Assembly (NCBI RefSeq): GCF_020615385.1
Contig: NZ_JAJAVB010000014.1
Location: forward strand, 1-58,170
DNA length: 58,170 bases
Direction: 5' to 3'
Source of the DNA: Jiella soli
Lineage (GTDB): Bacteria > Pseudomonadota > Alphaproteobacteria > Rhizobiales > Rhizobiaceae
Of the stretch, positions 8,724-17,473 are shown in pieces. The notes below the pieces were generated by a model, which saw only the letters and a program-made list of their open reading frames with translations, was not told the origin of the DNA and made no database searches. Within the stretch, counting starts at the first letter, position 1, and every line of letters begins with the position of its first letter. A program made the position numbers and the translations under genes.

Positions 8724-8896
8724 GCCTCCCTCTGCCTGCCGGCATCTCCCCCCCATGGGGAGAAATCGAAATGACGCAACTGTACCCGCCCCTCGCGGAC
8801 GTTGGATCGAGCGCATGTCCGGGCAACGCTGTTCGCGACGCACGAACAGGCGATCTCCCCCCTTGGGGGGGAGAAGCCCGGCAGGGCAGAGGGGGG
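8724..8896. repeat. Inverted pair of palindromic intergenic repeats
   Basis: Two copies of a GC-rich unit of about 45 bp lie in opposite orientation between fdsA and fdhD: 8724-8768 (CCTCCCTCTGCCTGCCGGC followed by a C-run/G-run hairpin) and 8851-8896 (its reverse complement, containing GCCCGGCAGGGCAGAGGG). Each copy is itself a hairpin, and the pair could form a larger stem with about 80 bp between. Sequences like this are scattered in Rhizobiales genomes as extragenic repeats. In mRNA they could stabilise or attenuate transcript between fdsA and fdhD. Confidence 0.7.
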
Positions 8897-8934
8897 TGAT
8901 CCGTCACGACGCGGTCGACGTGGCTGTCCTCCCC

Positions 8935-11796
8935 CTACTCCGCCGGTTCCACCGGGGCGATGCGGCGGCTGTCCATGGTCAGGTCGCGATAGTCCTCCTG
9001 CCACTCGGTCGGGCCGTTGGAGGGCGAGATCTGCACGGCCGTGACCTTGTATTCCGGGCAGTTGGTCGCCCAGTCCGAGAAGTCGGTGGTGATGACGTTG
9101 GCCTGGGTCATCGGATGGTGGAACGTCGTGTAGACGACGCCGGGGGCCACGCGATCGGTGATCTTGGCGCGCAGCGCCGTCGATCCGGCGCGGCTGTCGA
9201 GCTTCACCCAGTCGCGGTCGCGAATGCCCCGCTGCTCGGCATCGTGAGGATGGATCTCCAGGACGTCCTCATCGTGCCAGGCGACGTTCTCGGTGCGCCG
9301 CGTCTGCGCGCCGACATTGTACTGCGACAGGATGCGGCCGGTCGTCAGCAGGAGCGGGAAGCGCGGGCCGACCTTCTCGTCCGTCGCGACATATTCGGTG
9401 TTGATGAACTTGCCCTTGCCGCGCATGAACTCGCCGACATGCATGACGGGCGTTCCTTCCGGATGCGCCTCGTTGCACGGCCACTGCACCGAGCCCTTCT
9501 CGTCCAGGAGATCGTAGGTAACGCCGGCGAAGGACGGCGTCGTCGCGGCGATTTCCGCCATGATCTCGGAAGGATGGGCGTAGTTCATGTCCATGCCGAT
9601 CGCCCGGGCGAGCATCTGGGTGACCTCCCAGTCGGCATAGCCGTTCTTCGGGCTCATCACCTTGCGCACGCGGTTGATGCGCCGTTCGGCATTGGTGAAG
9701 GTGCCGTCCTTCTCCAGGAAGGACGAACCCGGCAGGAAAACGTTGGCGTAGTTCGCCGTCTCGTTCAGGAAGAGGTCGTGGACGATCAACAGTTCCAGCG
9801 CCTCGAGACCCGCCGAGACGTGCTTGGTGTCGGGATCGGACTGCAGGATGTCCTCGCCCTGGACGTAGAGGCCCTTGAACGTGCCCTCGACCGCGGCGTC
9901 GAACATGTTCGGGATCCGGAGGCCCGGCTCGTGGTCGATCTTGACGCCCCACAGCGCCTCGTAGGTCTCGCGCACGGCGTCGGTCGAGATGTGGCGATAG
10001 CCGGGCAGCTCGTGCGGGAAGGAGCCCATGTCGCAGGAGCCCTGCACGTTGTTCTGGCCGCGCAGCGGGTTCACGCCGACGCCCTTGCGGCCGATATTGC
10101 CGGTGACCATGGCAAGGTTTGCAATGGCGATGACCGAGGTCGATCCCTGGCTGTGCTCGGTGACGCCGAGGCCGTAATAGATCGCCCCGTTGCCGCCGGT
10201 GGCATAGAGCCGCGCGGCCTTGCGCACGAGATCGGCGGGAACGCCGGTAATGCTCTCGACCGCTTCCGGCGAATGGCGCTCCTCGGAGACATGCGCCGCC
10301 CAGTCCTGGAACTCGTCCCACTCGCAGCGCTCGCGAATGAAGGTCTCGTCCATCAGCCCTTCGGTAACGATGACATGGGCGAGCGCCGTCAGCATGGCGA
10401 CGTTGGTGCCGGGCTTCAGCGGCAGGTGATAGTCGGCCTTGATATGCGGCGACTTCACGAGGTCGATCCGGCGCGGATCGATGACGATCAGCTTGGCGCC
10501 CTCCTCGCCCTGCTTGCCGCGCAGGCGCTTCTTCATGCGCGAGGCGAAGACGGGATGGCCGTCGGTTGGGTTGGCGCCAATGACCAGGATGACGTCGCTG
10601 TCCTCGACGGAATCAAAGTCCTGCGTGCCGGCCGAGGTGCCGAAGGTCGAGCGCAGGCCGTAGCCCGTCGGGGAGTGGCAGACGCGTGCGCAGGTGTCGA
10701 TGTTGTTGTTGCCGAAGCCGGCGCGCACCAGCTTCTGGACGAGGTAGACTTCCTCGTTGGTGCAGCGCGAGGAGGAGATGCCGCCGACCGCGCCGCGGCC
10801 GTACTTCTCCTGAATGTCCTTGACCTTCGCCGCGGTGAAGGACAGCGCCTCCTCCCAGGAGACTTCCTTCCAGGGCTGCGAATAGTGGTCGCGGATCATC
10901 GGATTGAGAATGCGATCCTTGTGGGTCGCATATCCCAGCGCGAAGCGGCCCTTGACGCAGGAATGGCCGCGATTGGCCTTGCCGTCCTTGTAGGGCACCA
11001 TGCGGACGAGTTCCTCGCCGCGCATCTCGGCCTTGAAGGAGCAGCCGACGCCGCAATAGGCGCAGGTCGTCACAACCGAATGCTCGGGCGTGCCGATCTC
11101 GATGACCGACTTCTCCTCCAGCGTCGCTGTCGGGCAGGCCTGGACGCAGGCGCCGCAGGAGACGCATTCGGACGACATGAAGTTGTCGAAGTTCGTGCCG
11201 GCCGAGATCATCGAGTCGAAGCCGCGGCCCTCGACGGTCAGCGCGAAGGTGCCCTGCACCTCGTTGCAGGCCCTGACGCAGCGCGAGCAGACGATGCATT
11301 TGGCCGGATCGAACTGGAAATAGGGGTTCGACTGGTCTTTCTCTTTGGCGAGGTGGTTCTCGCCGTCATAGCCGTAGCGCACGTCGCGCAGGCCGACGGC
11401 GCCCGCCATGTCCTGCAGCTCGCAGTCGCCGTTCGCCGCGCAGGTCAGGCAGTCGAGCGGATGGTCGGAGATGTAGAGCTCCATCACGCCCTTGCGGATG
11501 CGCTTCAGCCGCTCGTTCTGGGTGGTGACCTTCAGCCCCTCGGCAACGGGCGTCGTACAGGAAGCGGGGGTCCCGTTGCGGCCCTCGATCTCGACCACGC
11601 AGATCCGGCAGGAGCCGAACGCGTCCATCATGTCGGTGGCGCAGAGCTTGGGCACCTGGATGCCGGCCTCCATCGCGGCTCGCATCAGCGAGGTACCCTC
11701 CGGCACCGTCACCTCATGGCCGTCGATGGTGAGCGTGACGGTCTTCTCGGCCTTCGAGGCCGGGGTGCCGTAGTCGATTTCGCGAATGAGGCTCAT
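8935..11796 (-). CDS. fdsA: NAD-dependent formate dehydrogenase alpha (catalytic) subunit
   Basis: A 953-residue molybdenum (bis-MGD) catalytic subunit that oxidises formate to CO2. In order: a 2Fe-2S ferredoxin domain (Cys52, 63, 66, 80), a His-Cys3 4Fe-4S site (His112, Cys116, 119, 125), two ferredoxin-type 4Fe-4S clusters (Cys167-177 and 211-221), the proximal 4Fe-4S site (Cys245, 248, 252, 280) and the Mo-bisPGD domain. The metal ligand Cys373 is followed by the catalytic His374 (ARVCHSPTG). Cys rather than selenocysteine is used. GGGAGGAA precedes the ATG at 11796; an upstream in-frame Met adds only seven residues. Electrons pass through FdsG/FdsB to NAD+. Confidence 0.97.
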   Translation of the reverse strand: MSLIREIDYGTPASKAEKTVTLTIDGHEVTVPEGTSLMRAAMEAGIQVPKLCATDMMDAFGSCRICVVEIEGRNGTPASCTTPVAEGLKVTTQNERLKRIRKGVMELYISDHPLDCLTCAANGDCELQDMAGAVGLRDVRYGYDGENHLAKEKDQSNPYFQFDPAKCIVCSRCVRACNEVQGTFALTVEGRGFDSMISAGTNFDNFMSSECVSCGACVQACPTATLEEKSVIEIGTPEHSVVTTCAYCGVGCSFKAEMRGEELVRMVPYKDGKANRGHSCVKGRFALGYATHKDRILNPMIRDHYSQPWKEVSWEEALSFTAAKVKDIQEKYGRGAVGGISSSRCTNEEVYLVQKLVRAGFGNNNIDTCARVCHSPTGYGLRSTFGTSAGTQDFDSVEDSDVILVIGANPTDGHPVFASRMKKRLRGKQGEEGAKLIVIDPRRIDLVKSPHIKADYHLPLKPGTNVAMLTALAHVIVTEGLMDETFIRERCEWDEFQDWAAHVSEERHSPEAVESITGVPADLVRKAARLYATGGNGAIYYGLGVTEHSQGSTSVIAIANLAMVTGNIGRKGVGVNPLRGQNNVQGSCDMGSFPHELPGYRHISTDAVRETYEALWGVKIDHEPGLRIPNMFDAAVEGTFKGLYVQGEDILQSDPDTKHVSAGLEALELLIVHDLFLNETANYANVFLPGSSFLEKDGTFTNAERRINRVRKVMSPKNGYADWEVTQMLARAIGMDMNYAHPSEIMAEIAATTPSFAGVTYDLLDEKGSVQWPCNEAHPEGTPVMHVGEFMRGKGKFINTEYVATDEKVGPRFPLLLTTGRILSQYNVGAQTRRTENVAWHDEDVLEIHPHDAEQRGIRDRDWVKLDSRAGSTALRAKITDRVAPGVVYTTFHHPMTQANVITTDFSDWATNCPEYKVTAVQISPSNGPTEWQEDYRDLTMDSRRIAPVEPAE

Positions 11797-11877
11797 GGGT
11801 TCCTCCCTGACGGGCATTCGGACTGAATGGCTTTGGCCGCTTGGCGACGGCGATTGCTTCTTTGGCAGGAGGCGCCG

Positions 11878-12141
11878 TCAGGCGTCTCCGAGATCTTTCC
11901 TGATGAGGTCCAGGATGTACTCGTCGATCGAGATATTGCGGCTGCGTGCGCGATCATCGATCCTGTAGAGCAGTTCGCTGGGCATCGAGATGCTGTAGGT
12001 GCTGTTGTCGCTGCGGCGGCTCATCTTCACCGGCTTGAATCCGGACAGATCATATTCCGAGAGATCGGCCTCATCGACGAAACGCTCCGCTTCCTCGTCG
12101 GTCGCAAATTGCGGCATCGGCTTAAGCGTCGTCCTGCTCAT
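11878..12141 (-). CDS. brnA: BrnA-type antitoxin
   Basis: An 87-residue antitoxin. Its N-terminus (MPQFATDEEAERFVDEADLSEYD...) matches the toxin-wrapping segment of BrnA/CopG-like antitoxins, and the C-terminus has a ribbon-helix-helix DNA-binding pattern (STYSISMPSELLYRIDDRA followed by a second helix). BrnA neutralises BrnT and represses the shared promoter. The gene overlaps brnT by 20 bp, consistent with coupled translation. It is located inside the formate dehydrogenase operon, 81 bp upstream of fdsA. Confidence 0.85.
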   Translation of the reverse strand: MSRTTLKPMPQFATDEEAERFVDEADLSEYDLSGFKPVKMSRRSDNSTYSISMPSELLYRIDDRARSRNISIDEYILDLIRKDLGDA

Positions 12142-12421
12142 ATGTCCGCACCTCCTTCGCATGCATGTACCGGGCGCTGATGGGCCGGGCCAGGAACCGG
12201 TCGCCACGTCGGCGAACCGTGAAGACCACGAATATAGATCGTCCCGCATCGTTCTGCCCGATCGCACGAAAGCGTGGCTCGTGCATCGAATGGGACGGGT
12301 CGTCGGCGATCAGCGGATCCGTCCTCAAGGCGTGTTCGATCTCGTTGATCGAGACGCCGTGCTTCCGGCATTTCTCGCGGTTACCAGCGTCCCACTCGAT
12401 CTCGTCGAAGATCGCAGCCAC
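12122..12421 (-). CDS. brnT: BrnT-family ribonuclease toxin
   Basis: A 99-residue DUF497/BrnT toxin with FDEIEWDAGNREKCRKHGVS, IEHALRTDPLI, and the RelE-fold core ending FTVRRRGDRFLARPISARYMHAKE. BrnT proteins are RelE-like endoribonucleases that halt translation. The start is a GTG at 12421. The toxin precedes the antitoxin, the order usual for brnTA. Only 18 bp separate it from the fdsB stop, so transcription from the formate dehydrogenase promoter would pass straight through the pair. Confidence 0.88.
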   Translation of the reverse strand: MAAIFDEIEWDAGNREKCRKHGVSINEIEHALRTDPLIADDPSHSMHEPRFRAIGQNDAGRSIFVVFTVRRRGDRFLARPISARYMHAKEVRTYEQDDA

Positions 12422-12439
12422 TCGCCCATCCGTCGCCAG

Positions 12440-13993
12440 CTACTCCGCCGCTTCCTTCATCGGCTGGCCGTGAAAATCTTCCGGAAAGTGCCGGATCGCG
12501 CTCATCACCGGATAGGGGGTGAAGCCGCCCAGCGCGCAGAGCGAGCCGAACTTCATCGTGTTGCAGAGGTCCTCGACGAGGGCGATGTTCTCCGCCACGC
12601 GCTCCCCGTCGATGATCTTCTTCACCGTCTCGTAGCCGCGCACAGCGCCGACGCGGCAGGGCGTGCACTTGCCGCAGGACTCGATCGCACAGAACTCGAA
12701 GGCGAAGCGCGCCTGACCCATCATGTCGACCGTCTCGTCGAAGATGACGATGCCGGCATGGCCGATCAGCCCGTCCTTCGCCGCGAACGCCTCGTAGTCG
12801 AAGGGCGTGTCGAAAAGCGAGACCGGGAAATAGGCGCCGAGCGGTCCGCCGACCTGCACCGCGCGCACCGGGCGCCCGGTCGCCGTGCCGCCGCAGATCT
12901 CCTCGACGATCTCGCCGAGCGACAGCCCGAAGGCGGTCTCGAACAGGCCGCCATGCTTGACGTTGCCGCCGATCTGGATCGGGATCGTGCCGCGCGAGCG
13001 GCCCATGCCGAAATCCTTGTAGAAGGCCGCGCCCTTGGCGAGGATCTCCGGTGTCGAGGCGAGCGTGATGACGTTGTTGATCACCGTCGGCTTGCCGAAC
13101 AGGCCCTTGTGGGCCGGCAGCGGCGGCTTGAACCGCACCTGGCCGCGCTTGCCCTCCAGGCTGTCGAGCAGCGAGGTTTCCTCGCCGCAGACATAGGCGC
13201 CCGCGCCGACGCGGATCTCCAAGTCGAAGGCCTTGCCCGAGTCGAGCACCGAGGACCCGAGGATCCCGGCTTCCTCGGCGCGGTGGATCGCCTTCTTCAT
13301 CACCTCGATCGCGACCGGATATTCCGAGCGCAGATAGATGAAGCCCTTGGTCGCATCGGTCGCAAGGCCGGCGATCGCCATGCCCTCGATCAGGCAGAAC
13401 GGATCGCCCTCCATGATCATGCGGTCGGCGAAGGTCCCGCTGTCGCCTTCGTCGGCATTGGCGACGATGTATTTGCGGTCCGCCTCGGTCTGAAGGACGG
13501 TGTTCCACTTGATGCCGGTCGGGAAGCCGGCGCCGCCGCGCCCGCGCAGGCCCGATTCGGTTACCTCTTTGACGGTCGCCTCGGAACCGAGTTCGATCGC
13601 CCGCCTCAGGCCATCGAGGCCGCCATGCGCCTTGTAGTCGTCGAGCGAGAGCGGATCGGTGATGCCACAACGCTTGAAGGTCAAGCGTGTCTGCTTTGCG
13701 AGAAACGGATGCTCCTCCGGCCGGCCGATGCGCTTGGCGTGCTCGCGGCCTTCGAGGAAGCCCGTATCGAGCAGCTCGGCCACCTCGCCGGGCTCGATCG
13801 GCCCGTAGGCGATGCGGCCCTCGATCGTCTCGACTTCGAGCATTGGCTCGAGCCAGGCCATGCCGCGCGAGCCGTTGCGCGTGATCGCGACGTCGAGGCC
13901 GCGCTCGTTGGCCAGCCGCTTCAACTCGTCGGCGATCTCGTTTGCGCCGCAGGCGACGGCGAAGGAATCCAGGGGAACGAAGACGCGTGTCAC
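12440..13993 (-). CDS. fdsB: NAD-dependent formate dehydrogenase beta subunit (NuoF-like)
   Basis: A 517-residue flavoprotein that passes electrons from the iron-sulfur chain to NAD+. An N-terminal thioredoxin-like domain (about 1-80) is followed by the NuoF fold: GRGGAGFPTG (151-160, FMN/NADH loop), ANADEGDSGTFADR, GAGAYVCGEETSLL, and the C-terminal 4Fe-4S motif SCGKCTPCRVG with a distal Cys. It starts with a GTG at 13993 that overlaps the fdsG stop in GTGA, the coupling expected for this pair. Length and domain order match FdsB of Rhodobacter/Cupriavidus-type enzymes. Confidence 0.96.
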   Translation of the reverse strand: MTRVFVPLDSFAVACGANEIADELKRLANERGLDVAITRNGSRGMAWLEPMLEVETIEGRIAYGPIEPGEVAELLDTGFLEGREHAKRIGRPEEHPFLAKQTRLTFKRCGITDPLSLDDYKAHGGLDGLRRAIELGSEATVKEVTESGLRGRGGAGFPTGIKWNTVLQTEADRKYIVANADEGDSGTFADRMIMEGDPFCLIEGMAIAGLATDATKGFIYLRSEYPVAIEVMKKAIHRAEEAGILGSSVLDSGKAFDLEIRVGAGAYVCGEETSLLDSLEGKRGQVRFKPPLPAHKGLFGKPTVINNVITLASTPEILAKGAAFYKDFGMGRSRGTIPIQIGGNVKHGGLFETAFGLSLGEIVEEICGGTATGRPVRAVQVGGPLGAYFPVSLFDTPFDYEAFAAKDGLIGHAGIVIFDETVDMMGQARFAFEFCAIESCGKCTPCRVGAVRGYETVKKIIDGERVAENIALVEDLCNTMKFGSLCALGGFTPYPVMSAIRHFPEDFHGQPMKEAAE

Positions 13994-14463
13994 AGCCGGA
14001 TCTCCTCGACCAGCGGCGCGATCTTGGCTTCGTTCATCCGGCCGATGATGCGCCGGTCGAGCATGGCGGAGGGGGCCGTGGCGCAAAGGCCGAGGCAGTA
14101 GACCGCCTCCAGCGTCACCTGGCCGTCGGCGGAGGTTTCCCCGAAGCCGATGCCGAGCGCGCGTTCGATCGCGTTCGCGACCTTGTCGCTGCCGGCGGCC
14201 TGGCAGGCCTCCGCCCGGCAGACCTTCAGGACATGCCGGCCCTGCGGCTCCCTGTGATAGTCATGGTAGAAGGACACGACGCCATAGACCTCGGCCCGCG
14301 ACAGGTTGAGAGCCGCGGAGATCTGGCGGACCGCCTCGTCGCCGATATGGCCGTAGCGATCCTGAAACGCATTGAGGATCGGCAGGAGGGGGCCCTCCAG
14401 ATCCTTCAACTCATCAATGATGCTGGCTGCTTCCTCGGCATCGAATGCCGTCCTGTAAGCCAC
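13990..14463 (-). CDS. fdsG: NAD-dependent formate dehydrogenase gamma subunit (NuoE-like)
   Basis: A 157-residue thioredoxin-like 2Fe-2S subunit (NuoE family). The helical N-terminus (LPILNAFQDRYGHIGDEAVRQIS) precedes the cluster ligands CRAEACQ and the distal pair CLGLC. The GTG at 14463 was chosen because GGAGG sits seven bases upstream; another GTG two codons earlier is too close to that site. It is the first gene of the formate dehydrogenase operon, preceded by a palindromic LysR-type box. Confidence 0.94.
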   Translation of the reverse strand: MAYRTAFDAEEAASIIDELKDLEGPLLPILNAFQDRYGHIGDEAVRQISAALNLSRAEVYGVVSFYHDYHREPQGRHVLKVCRAEACQAAGSDKVANAIERALGIGFGETSADGQVTLEAVYCLGLCATAPSAMLDRRIIGRMNEAKIAPLVEEIRL

Positions 14464-14551
14464 CGTCACGCCTCCCGAAATGCCTTTTGAATGCTTCCAG
14501 AAAGCACACACCCTCAGGAGGAGAAAATCAAGGCGCGTTCGCCGTTTCGCA

Positions 14552-14566
14552 ATAGAACATTTCTAT
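14552..14566. promoter_or_regulatory. Candidate LysR-type operator in the formate dehydrogenase promoter
   Basis: ATAGAA-CAT-TTCTAT is a perfect 6-bp inverted repeat with a 3-bp spacer and fits the LysR-type T-N11-A rule. It lies about 90 bp upstream of the fdsG start and touches the stop codon of the upstream LysR gene. The position suits activation by that regulator. Confidence 0.45.
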
Positions 14567-15459
14567 CAAAGCTCCGTCAGAAGCCGGGCTTCTTCCCAGA
14601 AAGCGCCGACAACCGGAGGCCGCGGGTCGCGCCGGGCGGTGACGAGGCCGATGCGATAGCTGACGTCCGGCTCGGTGATCGGGATTGCCACCATGGGTTC
14701 GGCAAGGCCGAGGACCGCGGCCGAGCGAAACGGCATGATCGTCGCCGCGCCGGCCGCGCCGGCAGCGCGGGTCTGCGACAGGAGCGCGATCATCGAGTTC
14801 GACTCCATCACCGCGGTGAACCGTCGACCGCCGGCTCCCAGGTGCCGGTTGAGGATCTGGCGGTTCTGCATCGTCCCGCTGAGAAGGCAGAGCGGCACCG
14901 AAGCGACCTCCTCCCAGGTCACGCTCTCCTGATCGGAGAAGCGGCTGCCTCTGGTCGTCACCAGGCAGTAGCGCTCGGAATAGAGCGAATAGGCGTCGAG
15001 CCGGCGCAGGCGCTCGTCGTCGAGATAGGTGAGGGCCACATCGATCTCGAAATTCTCCACCCCCGCGATGATCTCGGCCGAGGTGTGCGAGGTGACCTCG
15101 AAGGTCACGTTCTCGTGACGGCTGCGGAACGGCGTCGTCAGCCGCGCCACGATGGCCAGCGCGGTGGGAATCGCGCCGATTCTGAGATGGCCGGAGAGGC
15201 CGCGGCGGACGGTATGGATCTCCTCGCGCATCGTCCTGACGTCATCGGTGATCCGCCGCGCCCAGGCAAGCACCCGCTCGCCCTCCTGCGTCATTCCCTG
15301 AAAGCGCGAGCCCCGGTTGACGAGGGTCGCGCCAAGCCGCTCCTCGAGTTGCCTGATGCCGGCGGACAAGGTCGGCTGGGTGATGCCGAGCCGCTCCGCG
15401 GCCCGGCCGAAATGCTTCTCGGCGGCGAGAACGATGAGATATTCGAGCTTGTCGAGCAT
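14566..15459 (-). CDS. LysR-family regulator, probable activator of the fds operon
   Basis: A 297-residue LysR-type regulator. It has the N-terminal helix-turn-helix (MLDKLEYLIVLAAEKHFGRAA, GITQPTLSAGIRQLEERLG), a linker helix, and a periplasmic-binding-like effector domain from about residue 90. It is oriented with, and directly upstream of, fdsGBA-fdhD-fdsD, an arrangement often seen for regulators of soluble formate dehydrogenases. The start at 15459 gives the standard family length. The effector is unknown; formate is the obvious guess. Confidence 0.88.
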   Translation of the reverse strand: MLDKLEYLIVLAAEKHFGRAAERLGITQPTLSAGIRQLEERLGATLVNRGSRFQGMTQEGERVLAWARRITDDVRTMREEIHTVRRGLSGHLRIGAIPTALAIVARLTTPFRSRHENVTFEVTSHTSAEIIAGVENFEIDVALTYLDDERLRRLDAYSLYSERYCLVTTRGSRFSDQESVTWEEVASVPLCLLSGTMQNRQILNRHLGAGGRRFTAVMESNSMIALLSQTRAAGAAGAATIMPFRSAAVLGLAEPMVAIPITEPDVSYRIGLVTARRDPRPPVVGAFWEEARLLTEL

Positions 15460-15727
15460 CAGGTCCGCCCGTCCTTTCTGCCGCCGGCCATACCGGCCGC
15501 TCCGGTCATCGTCCGTATTGCCGCGAGATCGCGATGACCACACCCGCCGTTACCGGCGGGCTCTTCCATAACATCCGCTTGCAGCCTAGTGGTCCGCTTC
15601 CGACATTTTGTACCGTCTCGCGGGAAGCCCATTCGACCTATGCCGGCTGCGAGATGACCGCGGCGTGGCTTCGCCTGGCTTCGACCACGGCCGGACGCCC
15701 GTTTCCACACCGAAAGGACGAATGCCG

Positions 15728-16186
15728 ATGTCCCCCGAGGGTCTCTCCCAACTCGGCCATGACAGCCGTCCGGCGGCCTCGCCGGACGAGGCCGAGCTCG
15801 AAACTGTTCCCTACACGCGCGCCGAGGGCCCGCCGGTCATCGTGCGCTTCACCTGCCCCGAATTCACCTCGCTCTGCCCGGTGACGGGCCAGCCGGACTT
15901 CGCCCATATCGTCATCGACTATGCGCCCGACGAGCGCCTCGTCGAGTCCAAGTCGCTGAAACTGTTCCTGACGAGCTTCCGCAACCACGGCGCCTTCCAC
16001 GAGGACTGCACGGTCATGATCGCGCGCCGCGTCGTCCAAGCGACGAAGCCCCTCTGGCTGAGGATCGGCGGCTACTGGTATCCGCGCGGCGGCATTCCGA
16101 TCGACGTCTTCTGGCAGACCGGCCCGGCCCCCGAAGGCGTCTTCCTGCCAGACCAGGGCGTGCCGCCCTATCGTGGCCGGGGGTAA
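15728..16186 (+). CDS. queF: NADPH-dependent 7-cyano-7-deazaguanine reductase (type I)
   Basis: A 152-residue tunnelling-fold enzyme that reduces preQ0 to preQ1 in queuosine biosynthesis. It carries the catalytic Cys in [14 protein letters not shown] and the QueF signature [16 protein letters not shown], followed by HEDC. This is the short, unimodular type. Of two ATGs six bases apart (15722 and 15728), the second has better spacing from AAGGA. No preQ1 riboswitch was recognised in the roughly 180 bp upstream. Confidence 0.95.
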   Translation: MSPEGLSQLGHDSRPAASPDEAELETVPYTRAEGPPVIVRFTCPEFTSLCPVTGQPDFAHIVIDYAPDERLVESKSLKLFLTSFRNHGAFHEDCTVMIARRVVQATKPLWLRIGGYWYPRGGIPIDVFWQTGPAPEGVFLPDQGVPPYRGRG

Positions 16187-16248
16187 TCTCGACTGAAGGC
16201 CCCAGTCACGCCAACCTTCATGGACGAGCAGCCGAAAGGGAAGATCCG

Positions 16249-17211
16249 ATGGTCGAGCCGAAGAACCAACCTTCGGACAGGGACGAAAGCCTCAGGGACC
16301 TCGACGCAGCGATCGCGAGCCGGGCCTGGGACGCAGAGCACGAGCCGGACTTCATGGCAGCTCTGCCGACCATGCTGACGCGGCAGGAGCTTCGCATGCT
16401 CGCCTTCCTGGCGCGCCATCTTCGCGGCAGCGGTCCGATTCTCGACCTCGGCTGCTTCGTCGGCGGCTCGACCCTGGCGCTGGCACACGGGGTCCTATCG
16501 TCGTCGAGGCCGGACCGCATGATCCACAGTTTCGACCTGTTCGAGCTGAACGAGGCGGTGAAGCACCGCTTTCTCTACTCCAAGGGCCTGCCGCTCTTTC
16601 CCGGCGAGGACGGGCTCGAGCTGTTCTCGATCCTGACCGCCTCGGCCGCCTCCATCGTCAGGCCGTACAAGGGCGATGTGCTGGAAACGCTGCCGGCCGG
16701 CCTTCAGGCGCTGTCGGATCCGCCAGCGCTGGTCTTCCTCGATCTCTGCAAGTCTCCCGGCCTCACCGACATGATCACTCGCACCGTCTTCCCGCGGCTG
16801 AAGCCGGGGGCGATCATCGTCCAGCAGGACTTCATCTACGAGTTCACGCCCTGGGCGACCTATCCGTTCTGGGTCCTGAAGGACCGGATCGACCTCCTCG
16901 GTCACTGCGACCATCACAGCGTCGTCTTCCGCGTCAGGGAGCCGATCCCGGCGGCGGACGCCGAGAGAGCCTGCCTCGGCTCGTCCGGTACGGCGCGCCT
17001 CATCCGCAGTCTGGAGGAGGTCGCGCAATGGCTTCCCTTCGCGACCCAGAGGAGGGTTCTCGCAGACGCCGCGCGGCTCCTCGAACGACATCCGCAGGCG
17101 CATGACGAATGGACGCTGATGACAGCGGCCAGGCGCGACCGGGGGCAACACGACCGGCTTGCGCCCTGGCGCGTGCTCATCGCCGGCGTCGGCGAGGACA
17201 CGGGCCGGTAG
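16249..17211 (+). CDS. SAM-dependent methyltransferase-like protein
   Basis: A 320-residue protein with a Rossmann motif I (ILDLGCFVGGSTLAL, near residue 65), an acidic motif II (IHSFDLFEL), a motif IV-like VFLDLCKSPG, and FPRLKPGAIIVQQDF. This resembles class I methyltransferases of the family often found with sugar or glycan genes. The C-terminal 80 residues are helical and Arg-rich. The substrate cannot be inferred; the neighbours queF and ribBA do not obviously connect to it. GGGAAGA precedes the ATG at 16249. Confidence 0.7.
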   Translation: MVEPKNQPSDRDESLRDLDAAIASRAWDAEHEPDFMAALPTMLTRQELRMLAFLARHLRGSGPILDLGCFVGGSTLALAHGVLSSSRPDRMIHSFDLFELNEAVKHRFLYSKGLPLFPGEDGLELFSILTASAASIVRPYKGDVLETLPAGLQALSDPPALVFLDLCKSPGLTDMITRTVFPRLKPGAIIVQQDFIYEFTPWATYPFWVLKDRIDLLGHCDHHSVVFRVREPIPAADAERACLGSSGTARLIRSLEEVAQWLPFATQRRVLADAARLLERHPQAHDEWTLMTAARRDRGQHDRLAPWRVLIAGVGEDTGR

Positions 17212-17473
17212 AAGATCCCGACCGACCGACACAGGCGACGAAGGACGGACCGTTCGACAACAGGGCCCAGCCGGGGTATCGGCAGCATCGGACCACTTGG
17301 GGCGATCCCCCGATGCCCGGCCGCACGCAGGTGCCGCCTGCCGCCCCGTCCCACGCTGGAGAGAGGGCCCGTCGCGCATGCGCCTTGAAGGCGGGTTGCC
17401 TTGCCCGCATCTATGCGCCATTGGACGGCTCCCGCGCCCGAGGCCGACACGCGGGAGACGGACGGGAGATACC

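Noticed and set aside
8629-11826. Very long open frame on the plus strand opposite fdsA (over 1000 codons)
   Set aside because: It is the antisense shadow of fdsA in high-GC DNA. Its translation is Arg/Val/Asp-rich without domains, while fdsA on the other strand has every expected cofactor ligand.
15544-15727. preQ1 riboswitch upstream of queF
   Set aside because: No compact hairpin plus A-rich tail pseudoknot pattern was found before the start codon.
16249-17211. Possible glycan cluster around the methyltransferase-like protein
   Set aside because: Neighbours are queF and ribBA; no glycosyltransferase or sugar-nucleotide genes are present.
17212-17473. FMN riboswitch upstream of ribB
   Set aside because: I looked for the conserved AGGG...GCC and CCGAC...GTC blocks and did not find them in the 262 bp before the gene.
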